IMG/VR virus record: IMGVR_UViG_3300044800_000271
Span: 1-64,000 of that record
Strand: one strand, 5' to 3'
Source of the DNA: a virus
Length of the DNA stretch: 64,000 nt
Position numbers and translations under genes: made by a program. The notes beneath the pieces are model-generated. The model did not search any database and had not been told where the DNA came from. It saw only the letters and a program-made list of their open reading frames with translations. This document shows, piece by piece, positions 26,204 through 33,907 of this stretch (position 1 is its first letter; each line of letters opens with the position of its first letter).

Positions 26204-27135
26204 AGAAACGAATCGCAGTAACGGGGGGTTCGGGATTCGTTGGCAAGCACCTAACGAAGAGGCTTGCGCAGAACGAAGGCTACGACGTGGTTTCCCTCAG
26301 CAGCAGTCAATACGATCTGCGCCGCAGAGACCGTGTGGAGGCGATGTTTGACGAGTTGCGGCCCGACATCGTAGTTCATTTGGCCGCTGTTTGCGGTGGA
26401 ATAGGAGCAAACCAGAAGAGTCCGGGAAAGTTCTTCTATGACAACCTGATCATGGGCGTGGAGATGATCGATGTCGCCAAGGAGCGGGGCGTAGAGAAAT
26501 TTGTCCAAGTCGGAACTGTCTGCGCTTACCCCAAGTTCACGCCGTCGCCGTTCACGGAGGACAATCTATGGAACGGCTATCCCGAAGAAACCAACGCGCC
26601 ATACGGAATCGCCAAGAAGGCCCTGCTGGTACAGTGCCAAGCGTACCGCCAGCAGTACGGGATGAACGCAATTTACCTCATTCCGGTAAACCTCTACGGT
26701 CCCGGAGACAACTTCAACCTTGAAAGCTCGCACGTCATCCCCGCGCTGATCCGGAAATGCCTTGAAGCCAAGAAAACCGGAGCCGAGAGCATAACTGTGT
26801 GGGGCACGGGTAGCGCGTACCGAGAGTTCCTGTATGTCGAGGATTGTGCCGAAGCAATCGTTTTGGCCGTGGAGAAGTACAATGGCCTGGAGCCAGTGAA
26901 CATCGGCACGGGATCGGAGATTTCCATGAAGGACCTTGTGGGGGTCATCAAAGAGGTCACGGGTTTCAACGGGGGAATTGTGTGGGATGCTACGAAACCC
27001 GATGGTCAGCCTCGCCGCCGTCTGGACACCTCGCGAGCCCTAGAGACGTTCGGCTTTAAGGCGCACACGACGCTTTCGGAGGGGCTTGGCAAAACCGTTG
27101 CATGGTATACCGAACAAATGCAGGGGACTGTATGA
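26200..27135 (+). CDS. fcl: GDP-L-fucose synthase family epimerase/reductase
   Basis: A 311-residue short-chain dehydrogenase/reductase: GGSGFVGKHL near residue 8, HLAAVCGGIGAN near 64, CAYPKF near 108, YGIAKKA (catalytic Tyr/Lys) near 134 and NLYGPGDNF near 166, all Fcl/WcaG hallmarks. It epimerises and reduces the keto-deoxy product of the Gmd-type enzyme, giving GDP-fucose, or a deoxyheptose if the substrate is GDP-heptose. The usual catalytic Ser before CAYP is replaced by Thr-Val (GTVCAYP), a small deviation. Overlaps the neighbours by four bases. Confidence 0.87.
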   Translation: MKKRIAVTGGSGFVGKHLTKRLAQNEGYDVVSLSSSQYDLRRRDRVEAMFDELRPDIVVHLAAVCGGIGANQKSPGKFFYDNLIMGVEMIDVAKERGVEKFVQVGTVCAYPKFTPSPFTEDNLWNGYPEETNAPYGIAKKALLVQCQAYRQQYGMNAIYLIPVNLYGPGDNFNLESSHVIPALIRKCLEAKKTGAESITVWGTGSAYREFLYVEDCAEAIVLAVEKYNGLEPVNIGTGSEISMKDLVGVIKEVTGFNGGIVWDATKPDGQPRRRLDTSRALETFGFKAHTTLSEGLGKTVAWYTEQMQGTV

Positions 27136-27875
27136 ACGAACTTCTTATCACTGGCGACAAGGGCTACATCGGGTCGCATCTGGTGCAGCTAATGAGCGGA
27201 GAAAGCTGCGACATGAAGGACGGTCAGGACTTCGGGAACATACGCGGCCGCATGTTCGACACTGTGATCCACCTAGCCGCCCACGCGTCCGTGACGCAGT
27301 CTTTGGAAGACCCAGACGAATGCTTGGACAACAATGCTTTCAAGCTGATCCCCTTCCTGACGTGTAACAGGATCGGCAGGCTGGTGTTTTCCTCCACCGG
27401 AGGCGCTATCTACGGCAACCGGCATTTTGCAAAGGAAGAAGAAGCTAGTTGGAACGGGTGCGTATCCCCCTACGGCCAATCCAAGTACCTAGCGGAGCAG
27501 ATCATCCGCCGACTGCATCCGAACCATGTCATCCTCAGGTTCGGAAACGTCTTCGGCGGCAACGACCGCGACAGGAAAGAAGCGGCAGCGCACGCGCACT
27601 TCCGGATGGATAACCCCATAGTGGTCTATGGCGGAACTCAGACACGGGACTTTGTTCACATTGATGTCATTTGCAAGGCGCTCATCAAGGCGACCGTTCT
27701 GGACATGGCGGGAACATTCAATATCGGAAGCGGCGTGGAGACGAGCGTGGCCAGCATAGCCGAAGAGTTTTCTGCAACGAGAAACGTTCCAATAGTTTAC
27801 GAACCCGCACGACTGGGAGAAATAGAGAACGTCTCCTTGGACATCACCCGTGCGCGGGACGCTGGATTGGTATGA
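27132..27875 (+). CDS. NAD-dependent sugar epimerase/dehydratase (GalE-like)
   Basis: A 247-residue short epimerase: ITGDKGYIGSHLV at the N-terminus, HLAAHASVTQSLEDP near residue 58, SSTGGAIYG near 93 and YGQSKYLAEQII (catalytic Tyr/Lys) near 117, then RFGNVFGG. It is shorter than UDP-glucose 4-epimerases (about 330) and has lost the long loops of the substrate domain. Its place between fcl and the heptose kinase gene suggests action on a GDP-sugar of this cluster, but the reaction cannot be assigned. ATGA overlaps on both sides. Confidence 0.78.
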   Translation: MNELLITGDKGYIGSHLVQLMSGESCDMKDGQDFGNIRGRMFDTVIHLAAHASVTQSLEDPDECLDNNAFKLIPFLTCNRIGRLVFSSTGGAIYGNRHFAKEEEASWNGCVSPYGQSKYLAEQIIRRLHPNHVILRFGNVFGGNDRDRKEAAAHAHFRMDNPIVVYGGTQTRDFVHIDVICKALIKATVLDMAGTFNIGSGVETSVASIAEEFSATRNVPIVYEPARLGEIENVSLDITRARDAGLV

Positions 27876-28837
27876 TCATCTCCAGAACACCACTTCGCAT
27901 GAGCTTTGTCGGTGGGGGCACTGATTTGCCCCTGTTCTATGAAAAGAGTCAGGGTGCGGTGATCAGCACGGCGATCAACAAGTACGTCTATATCACGGTG
28001 AACCACAGGTTTGACCACACGATTCGCATCAGCTATTCCCAGACAGAGATCGTGGAGCACATTTCCGATGTCCACCATGACCGATGCCGTGAAGTGATGC
28101 GGGAAGTAGGCGTAGACTCGGGAATCGAAATAACATCCATCGCCGACATCCCGGCAGGAACGGGAATGGGTTCGTCGAGCAGCTTTACAGTTGGGCTTTT
28201 CAATGCTCTTCACGGATTCTGCGGTCGTGTGCAGACAGCCCACCAGCTAGCCGAGCAGGCCTGCAAGCTTGAAATCGACACGCTCAAGGCACCGATAGGA
28301 AAGCAGGACCAGTATGCCGCTGCGTTTGGGGGATTGCATCGCTACCTATTCAACTCCGATGGGTCGGTATTCGTTGATCCCGTGCTGTGCTCACCCGGAA
28401 GACAACGCAGCTTTTTCAACCATCTTATGCTGTTCTACGTGGGGGGGACGCGGGATGCGTCACTGGTACTTGGGGAAATCAAGCCCTCGGAGGACAACCA
28501 CCTACATAGGCTACGCGAGCTTGTTGATGTTTTCTGGCTCGGCCTGACGGGAGATAAGGACATCCGCGAGTTGGGAGAGGTATTAGACTGCGGCTGGCAG
28601 TGCAAAAAGAAAATGTCAGGCGGTATCTCAAACCCGACTATTGACAATTACTATGAGGCGGCTAAGCGAGCGGGAGCCTTGGGCGGCAAGCTTTTGGGTG
28701 CTGGCGGGACAGGATTCCTCTTGTTTTTCTGCGAACCCGACAAGCAAGACGCTGTGCGGAACAGCTTAAACGGCCTTCGCCAGATTGAGTTTGCGCATGC
28801 GCCAGAAGGGAGCAAGATCATATATGTTGGCGGCTAA
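27872..28837 (+). CDS. hddA: D-glycero-alpha-D-manno-heptose-7-phosphate kinase (GHMP family)
   Basis: A 321-residue GHMP kinase. RTPLRMSFVGGGTDLP near residue 5 is the family N-terminal motif, GTGMGSSSSF near 96 is the phosphate-binding loop and GAGGTGFLLFF near 275 is the third motif. The RTPLR-x-S-x-x-GGGTD string is characteristic of HddA and related fucose kinases. It phosphorylates heptose 7-phosphate at C1, giving the 1,7-bisphosphate. Next to gmhA and hddC the assignment is strong. The stop overlaps gmhA by 14 bases. Confidence 0.87.
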   Translation: MIISRTPLRMSFVGGGTDLPLFYEKSQGAVISTAINKYVYITVNHRFDHTIRISYSQTEIVEHISDVHHDRCREVMREVGVDSGIEITSIADIPAGTGMGSSSSFTVGLFNALHGFCGRVQTAHQLAEQACKLEIDTLKAPIGKQDQYAAAFGGLHRYLFNSDGSVFVDPVLCSPGRQRSFFNHLMLFYVGGTRDASLVLGEIKPSEDNHLHRLRELVDVFWLGLTGDKDIRELGEVLDCGWQCKKKMSGGISNPTIDNYYEAAKRAGALGGKLLGAGGTGFLLFFCEPDKQDAVRNSLNGLRQIEFAHAPEGSKIIYVGG

Positions 28838-29402
28838 GCTGTCCGAGTACAGCAAAAACATTCAGGAGTGCTTCAACGAGGTTGATGTGGAAAAGGTGCA
28901 GCGGGCGGCAGAACGATTACTTGCTATCCGCAAGTGCGACGGCACACTTTTCATCATCGGCAATGGCGGAAGCGCAGCCACGGCCTCCCATATGGCTGTT
29001 GATTTCGAGAAAGTCGCCGGGATGCGGGTGGTAAGCCTGACCAATGTGCCGAACATAACCGCATGGGGAAATGATGTCGATTACGAATCGGTTTTCAGCG
29101 AACAATTAAAACGACAGCTTGGACGGCAAGGGCAGCCCGCTGACATCCTCATCGCCATCAGCGCATCCGGGAATTCGCCGAACATCCTGCATGCTGCGGA
29201 ATACGCACGCGGACGGAGCATCTATACGATAGGCTTTATCGGGTTCGGCGGCGGAAAACTGAAAGAGATGGTGGATATCGCTCTTATAATATCTTCCCGC
29301 AACTACGGAGTCGTAGAGGATTTCCACCTTTCTCTAAACCACATCCTGTCGCAATATCTCAAGGACGCCATAAATGAAAGCGTTTCTCCTAGCGGCAGGT
29401 AA
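28824..29402 (+). CDS. gmhA: phosphoheptose isomerase, SIS domain
   Basis: A 192-residue SIS-domain protein, the usual GmhA length. GNGGSAATASHMAVDFEK near residue 47 is the GmhA substrate loop, SASGNSPNIL near 110 the second sugar-phosphate site, and the C-terminal helix has EDFHLSLNHIL with the conserved His. It isomerises sedoheptulose 7-phosphate to D-glycero-D-manno-heptose 7-phosphate, the committed step of heptose synthesis. ATG 28824 fits the family start; an earlier in-frame ATG adds 13 residues. It overlaps hddA and hddC at its ends. Confidence 0.9.
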   Translation: MLAAKLSEYSKNIQECFNEVDVEKVQRAAERLLAIRKCDGTLFIIGNGGSAATASHMAVDFEKVAGMRVVSLTNVPNITAWGNDVDYESVFSEQLKRQLGRQGQPADILIAISASGNSPNILHAAEYARGRSIYTIGFIGFGGGKLKEMVDIALIISSRNYGVVEDFHLSLNHILSQYLKDAINESVSPSGR

Positions 29403-30411
29403 CGGAACCCGGCTCAGACCCCTTACCGACAACATCCCCAAATGCCTAGTTCCGATTCGGGGAACGCCGATGCTTGACATTTGGCTGGACATTTGCCGCC
29501 GAGCGGGCATCAATGAGATTCTGCTTAATTTGCACGCCCATGCGGAAGCCGTCCGCCCCGTGCTTAGCCAATATCACGGCATGAAAATCCGAGTTGTAGA
29601 GGAACCGACTTTGCTGGGCTCCGCCGGAACCATCGGCGCAAACCGAGAATGGATAGCGGGAGACGATTTTTGGGTATTCTATGCGGACGTGCTCACCACG
29701 GCAAATTTGGGCCGGATGCTCGCCTTCCACCGCCAAACGCATTCAACCGCAACAATCGGGGTCTACCAAGTGGGAGAACCCAGCCGATGCGGAATCGCAG
29801 TTTTTGACGATAATTTCGTCGTGCGGGAATTCGTGGAAAAACCCACTGAGCCAAGGAGCGACTGGGCTTTCTCGGGAATCATGGTTGCCACCCCCGAGTT
29901 GCTAAGGGACATTCCGCAACGCACTCCGGCAGACTTGGGATTCGATGTCTTACCTCGGCTTATAAACCGCATGTCGGCTTATCCCATTTCTGAATTCATC
30001 ATGGACATCGGCACTGTGCAAAACTACAGCCTTGCCCAAGATAGGTGGCCGGGGCTTGGCTGGATTGGCGTAGATTTCGACGGAACACTGGCAGTCAGCA
30101 TTTCCAAGCAATGGAACGGTCCCCTCGGGCCGCCAATACCACCGATGGTCGAACGGGTGAAGACGTGGCTTGCCCAAGGCACGGAAGTCCGCATCTTTAC
30201 CGCACGCGTATGTCCCAGAAACAAAGACGGCACGCTGCAATCCGAGTCCGAGATGGACGAACTCAAGAGCCGGATGGGCGATTGGTGCGAGAAGCATTTG
30301 GGAAAGCGGTTTGCTGTAACTTGCGAAAAGGACCACAATATGGCGCAACTATGGGACGACAAGGCGGTGCATGTCGTCCGGGACACAGGGGAAGCATGCG
30401 CATTCTCCTAG
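29374..30411 (+). CDS. hddC: heptose-1-phosphate guanylyltransferase fused to a HAD phosphatase-like domain
   Basis: A 345-residue two-domain protein. Residues 1-225 are a nucleotidyltransferase: LLAAGNGTRLRPLTD near residue 5, PKCLVPIRGTPML near 23, metal Asp in FYADVLT near 107 and EKPTEP near 155, fitting HddC, which makes GDP-heptose from heptose 1-phosphate and GTP. Residues 228-340 are a HAD-like domain: IGVDFDGTLA (nucleophile and acid Asp), FTARV (motif II Thr) and LWDDKAV (motif IV acids). Bacterial pathways use a separate HAD phosphatase, GmhB, just before HddC; this fused domain could supply that step (inferred). Confidence 0.83.
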   Translation: MKAFLLAAGNGTRLRPLTDNIPKCLVPIRGTPMLDIWLDICRRAGINEILLNLHAHAEAVRPVLSQYHGMKIRVVEEPTLLGSAGTIGANREWIAGDDFWVFYADVLTTANLGRMLAFHRQTHSTATIGVYQVGEPSRCGIAVFDDNFVVREFVEKPTEPRSDWAFSGIMVATPELLRDIPQRTPADLGFDVLPRLINRMSAYPISEFIMDIGTVQNYSLAQDRWPGLGWIGVDFDGTLAVSISKQWNGPLGPPIPPMVERVKTWLAQGTEVRIFTARVCPRNKDGTLQSESEMDELKSRMGDWCEKHLGKRFAVTCEKDHNMAQLWDDKAVHVVRDTGEACAFS

Positions 30412-31049
30412 CCATTCAAAGCTGCCACCGCGACCGGGGATGCCATGAACAGATTCGGGACACTTGGATGGGTCTGAATAACGGTGCTATTGATATTAAG
30501 TTCTTCTTAGGCAACCCCAAGGGAGAAGCCGCGGCGGATGAAATTTTTCTCGATGTTCCCGATGATTTGCACTCTCTCTCTTTGAAAACATTGGGGATGA
30601 TTGTTTGGACACTTGAACACGGTTACGACCACTCTTTTAAGGGCGACACAGACACCTATATTTGCATACCACGACTTCTCGCCTCGGGGTTCGAGAAACA
30701 CGACTATTCAGGCTGCGTACAGGGACTAGACCAAGGACGTATAGACGCCGTGTATGGGGGAACGGGGTATTGGCTCAGTCGTCGAGCCATGGAAGCGGTA
30801 GTGAGGGGAAAGGAAAGCAAAGTTGCCGCGGGTTACACCGAAGACTGGTGGGTATGCCAGATACTTGTTCCAGTGGGCATCATCCCGTTCAATGACCCTC
30901 GTTACCGCATCATCACAACCCTTATCGGGCCACAACCGAACAACGATACCATCACATGTCATAATGCCGCGCGCTTTCCTCAGATAAATTTACGGGATAA
31001 AACAAACTTGTACGCCATGCATGAAAAAGCAAAAGGCATACAATCGTGA
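30396..31049 (+). CDS. GT31-like glycosyltransferase, copy 4
   Basis: A 217-residue paralogue: ILLAIQSCHRDRGCHEQI, RDTWMG, the metal motif KGDTDTYICIPRLL near residue 82, YGGTGYWLSRRAME near 119 and YTEDWWVCQILVPVG near 143. All GT31 landmarks are intact, and the N-terminal half is closest to copy 1 by eye. ATG 30396 lies within the end of the hddC fusion gene after an AGGGGAA site. Its stop overlaps copy 5 in a GTGA arrangement. Confidence 0.75.
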   Translation: MRILLAIQSCHRDRGCHEQIRDTWMGLNNGAIDIKFFLGNPKGEAAADEIFLDVPDDLHSLSLKTLGMIVWTLEHGYDHSFKGDTDTYICIPRLLASGFEKHDYSGCVQGLDQGRIDAVYGGTGYWLSRRAMEAVVRGKESKVAAGYTEDWWVCQILVPVGIIPFNDPRYRIITTLIGPQPNNDTITCHNAARFPQINLRDKTNLYAMHEKAKGIQS

Positions 31050-31669
31050 AACTCCTCCTAGCCATCGTAACCTGCGAAAAATTCAAGGCACGAGCCGACG
31101 CCCAGCGGGCGACGTGGGTGCCGCTTGTCAAGGGCGCGGATGTCCGCTTTTTCCTCGCCAAACAAGAAAGGGAACCGCTTCCTGATGAGGTTTTTCTTGA
31201 CGGTTGTCCCGACGACTATCACAGCCTTCCCCTCAAGGTACGGCTGATGCTCCAATGGGCGCTGGCGAACGGATACCAGAAAGTCTGCAAGCTCGACGAT
31301 GATACATGCGTACACCCCCAACGCATGCTCGCTGCTTTGCCAACCAATTCCTATACAGGATTTGTTAATCAAACCCCCCCAAAACCATGGTGTAGCGGGT
31401 TTGCGTACTGGTTGGACGAACGTGCGATGAAGATAGTAGCTAACGCTGAGATTCCTACAGGAGAGTGGGCAGAGGATCGTTGGGTTGGAAGCGTGCTTCA
31501 CGATGCTGGGATTCAACCGTTATACGATAGGCGGCACTGCCTTATTATCCCCGGATGGTCCGTGCCCGATTTTAAGCGGGCTGTAGCTATATGCGATTGT
31601 ACTGGGGATAATGCACACCCGGTCGGACAATCAAAAACTATGTTGGAACTCTATACCATGATGGAGTAG
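31046..31669 (+). CDS. GT31-like glycosyltransferase, copy 5, last gene of the cluster
   Basis: A 207-residue paralogue with a GTG start: LLLAIVTCEKFKARADAQRA, ATWVP, metal motif KLDDDTCVHPQRML near residue 85, SGFAYWLDERAMK near 115 and WAEDRWVGSVLHDAG near 140. It is the shortest GT31 copy. It closes the run of glycan genes that begins at 15581; its end overlaps the minus-strand endonuclease gene by 19 bases, tail to tail. Confidence 0.73.
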   Translation: MKLLLAIVTCEKFKARADAQRATWVPLVKGADVRFFLAKQEREPLPDEVFLDGCPDDYHSLPLKVRLMLQWALANGYQKVCKLDDDTCVHPQRMLAALPTNSYTGFVNQTPPKPWCSGFAYWLDERAMKIVANAEIPTGEWAEDRWVGSVLHDAGIQPLYDRRHCLIIPGWSVPDFKRAVAICDCTGDNAHPVGQSKTMLELYTMME

Positions 31670-32529
31670 TTTCGATGCTGCCCGCAAGTGCAGGGCTTTC
31701 CACGATTGACGTTCCAACGTCTACAGCCACTAATTTGACCTCCACGGACTTTTGCTTCGCGGGGCATTTTACGAATAGAAACGGGTCCACCGATCCGACC
31801 ACCAATACAACCCGCTCTCCTTTGATGTTCTGAAGTATGATCAAGCGGCGCACGAATACGTGCTAGATGCCCCGATTCAACACTCTTGCGTCCGCCCTTA
31901 CGCCCCGCTTCTCGCTGATGTTCTACGGTGCGTACTTTGGCCAGATGCCCGCTCTCAACAGCTTTACGCCCGCCCTTACTACTAGCCTGTTTACGTTCTT
32001 CCGGCGTTAAGCTAAATATACCCGTACCGTTTTCTCTATGTTTCAGACCTTGCGTAAGGCCGCCCCGTACTTTTGCTTCCCGAGGCTGGTTTAGTGCACC
32101 GCGAACTTTTGCTTCACGTGACATCTTTTTAATGCCAATCTTACCCGCATTACTCGCACCGCGGAGCATCGCTTCTCGGGGCATTTTACGGATGCCGATA
32201 CGACCTCCAATTTTCCCCATCTCCTCTTCAAGGATAGATTTCCCATATGCCTGAATCAACGGGGAAATCTTGTTCAGTCCGCCGTGCTCTATGTAGGTCT
32301 TCTTGCGGGCGATGTCCATCGCCTCGCAAGCCTTGAGATAGAAATTGTAGTCCGAGTCGGAATAGTCCTCAGGACGAGGGATTTCGCGGATGAGACGAAG
32401 TTCAACGCCTTGACCAAAGCGTCTTGTGTAACCATTTACTCTTCGCTTAGCAAGTGTCCGTATGGTGCTCCCCACGAGCCCCACGGGCCTACCGCCCACA
32501 AAAACTTCGTACGTGCGTCCTGATCGCAT
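31651..32529 (-). CDS. GIY-YIG homing endonuclease with VESG repeat tail
   Basis: A 292-residue protein on the minus strand. The N-terminus GRTYEVFVGGRPVGLVGSTI is a GIY-YIG core variant, with Arg in the following helix (RRVNGYTRRFG). From about residue 110 come repeated K-x-x-R-E-A-x-V-R-G and VESGHLA-x-I/V-R units; the C-terminus ends with CTCGQH, possibly zinc-binding. Its tail is shared with the endonuclease at 16237, and its first 25 residues match the remnant at 59399-59459. It lies between a virion protein gene and the glycan cluster, converging on the latter. Confidence 0.82.
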   Translation of the reverse strand: MRSGRTYEVFVGGRPVGLVGSTIRTLAKRRVNGYTRRFGQGVELRLIREIPRPEDYSDSDYNFYLKACEAMDIARKKTYIEHGGLNKISPLIQAYGKSILEEEMGKIGGRIGIRKMPREAMLRGASNAGKIGIKKMSREAKVRGALNQPREAKVRGGLTQGLKHRENGTGIFSLTPEERKQASSKGGRKAVESGHLAKVRTVEHQREAGRKGGRKSVESGHLARIRAPLDHTSEHQRRAGCIGGRIGGPVSIRKMPREAKVRGGQISGCRRWNVNRGKPCTCGQHRNYSIMV

Positions 32530-32562
32530 GCCTATAAATACTCAATTTTTATGCTAATAACA

Positions 32563-32599
32563 GTGCCGGGACTTTTGTTTCATCCCCCAGCCCCGGCAC
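32563..32599 (-). terminator. possible hairpin terminator after the virion protein gene
   Basis: An eight-base-pair stem (GTGCCGGG with CCCGGCAC) encloses a 21-base loop, 52 bases beyond the stop of the minus-strand virion gene. No clear T-run follows, so it may be a weak terminator, a processing signal or part of the endonuclease leader. Confidence 0.4.
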
Positions 32600-32650
32600 C
32601 TTGATGCTTAGCCCGACACGAGTCGGGCATAGATTGGACGGGGGAAGCTC

Positions 32651-33475
32651 TTATCCGTTCTGCCCTGTCAGCCAAGCCACGGTGTCAAGCGAGCCCAGCG
32701 GGGTCTTGCGCACGCGGAGCCATTTCCACGTCATGCCCGCCGGAGACCAGACCACTTGGTTGTTGTTGGTGTCCTTGAAAATGGAGATCGCGGCGTCCGT
32801 CTGCGAGGCGGAACTGAGGTCGCCGCTCGTGCCCAACACGTTTGTTCCCACGCCGATGCCGCCAGCCGTGTTGGAAGCCGGGACCGCCACGCCCGTGCTG
32901 GCGTAGCCGTTCACCAGGCTCAGGCCGATGCCCAAGGGAAGGACGCCGTTGATGGCGAAATGGATGCCGGGGGTCGCGTCCACGGTATGCGCCGGGATGT
33001 AGGCCGGTCCGGTCTGAAGCACTTCCTTGCCGCTGGACTTGCCCACGTAGGCGTTCCAGCCCGCGGCCAACCCCGTCACGTCCGCGGGGGGCGGGGCGAT
33101 GAACAGGACATAGTTGTCACTGACGGCGAGGCTGGACTCCGGGCTTGCCGTGGTCTCGCCCCAAGGGGTGATGTACGTGACCTTGACGAAGTAGGTGCCT
33201 TGGTTGCTGAGGCCGCCGAACGCCGCCGGGCCTTGGCTCAGGGTCGGTCCAGAGACGGGTGCCGCCACGAGGTCGGTGCCCGAGGCCCCGCTGCCGTCGA
33301 TGTTGACGTAGGGGTCGTTGCTGACCTCGATCCACGTCTTGGATTCGACTCCCGTGATATGCACGGACAAAGAGACGAGGTTGCTGATGTCGATCCATGC
33401 CCCGGTTGCGGTGGCGGCCGGAGGCGAAGTGATTATGGCTGTCGAGTCGAAAATACCGATGTTTTTGATCTGCAT
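32651..33475 (-). CDS. beta-rich virion protein with fibronectin-like segment
   Basis: A 274-residue protein rich in Gly, Ala, Ser, Thr and Val. The middle (TYFVKVTYITPWGETTASPE, then AGWNAYVGKSSGKEVLQ) resembles a fibronectin type III or similar beta-sandwich repeat often found in phage tail and head-decoration proteins. The N-terminus MQIKNIGIFDSTAI and C-terminus WKWLRVRKTP read like the shell of a capsid-fibre protein. No signal peptide or enzyme motif. It diverges from the small gene at 33587; the space between holds the shared leader hairpin described at 33561. Confidence 0.62.
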   Translation of the reverse strand: MQIKNIGIFDSTAIITSPPAATATGAWIDISNLVSLSVHITGVESKTWIEVSNDPYVNIDGSGASGTDLVAAPVSGPTLSQGPAAFGGLSNQGTYFVKVTYITPWGETTASPESSLAVSDNYVLFIAPPPADVTGLAAGWNAYVGKSSGKEVLQTGPAYIPAHTVDATPGIHFAINGVLPLGIGLSLVNGYASTGVAVPASNTAGGIGVGTNVLGTSGDLSSASQTDAAISIFKDTNNNQVVWSPAGMTWKWLRVRKTPLGSLDTVAWLTGQNG

Positions 33476-33560
33476 GGTTTCCTCAATAAAGCGGGCGGAA
33501 GTCGGACTTTCAAGGCCCCTAATAGAGGGTCGAAAAAGCGGTATTTTGTGTGGAAACCTA

Positions 33561-33586
33561 CTTTCGCCCCTTTAAGTGAGGGCACT
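33561..33586 (+). promoter_or_regulatory. shared leader hairpin element, copy 1
   Basis: The segment CTTTCGCCCCTTTAAGTGAG, followed by GGC, ends five bases before ATG 33587. The same element recurs before 48932 and 61875. The CCC and GGG arms can pair around a CTTTAAGTGA loop, and the 3' arm supplies the purine-rich ribosome site. It may be a phage promoter core, a translation-control hairpin, or both. Confidence 0.5.
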
Positions 33587-33907
33587 ATGCGCAAAACTTA
33601 TCCCCAAAAGGTGTACGGCCTCGGCAGCGAAAAGGCCACGGAAACAGTATTTTCCAAGAACCACTTCGCCAGCTTGGCGGCCTATTCCGAGGAGGTCCGC
33701 CAGCAGATCGCCAGTTGGGGGCTGACTCGGGTAGCTGGGTCGATCTACGAATGCCCCGCATCCCACGATTTCTGGCAGGTCAAGGACGGAAAAATACGGA
33801 AATTAGTCGGCTCTGAGGTTGACGATGGGGACTCAATCCCCGGTGCCCCCGAGGATAAGCCAGCCACGTTTTTGGCTAACATTCTTGATGATTTGAGCTT
33901 CGATTAA
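33587..33907 (+). CDS. small hypothetical protein, 106 aa
   Basis: A 106-residue protein (MRKTYPQKVYGLGSEKATET start) with a helical middle, a segment YECPASHDFWQVKDGKIRKL that looks like a small beta hairpin, and an acidic tail. No family is recognised. ATG 33587 lies right after the shared leader hairpin, which marks it as a properly expressed gene. Its stop overlaps the next start by one base, and the downstream gene is a homing endonuclease. Confidence 0.65.
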   Translation: MRKTYPQKVYGLGSEKATETVFSKNHFASLAAYSEEVRQQIASWGLTRVAGSIYECPASHDFWQVKDGKIRKLVGSEVDDGDSIPGAPEDKPATFLANILDDLSFD

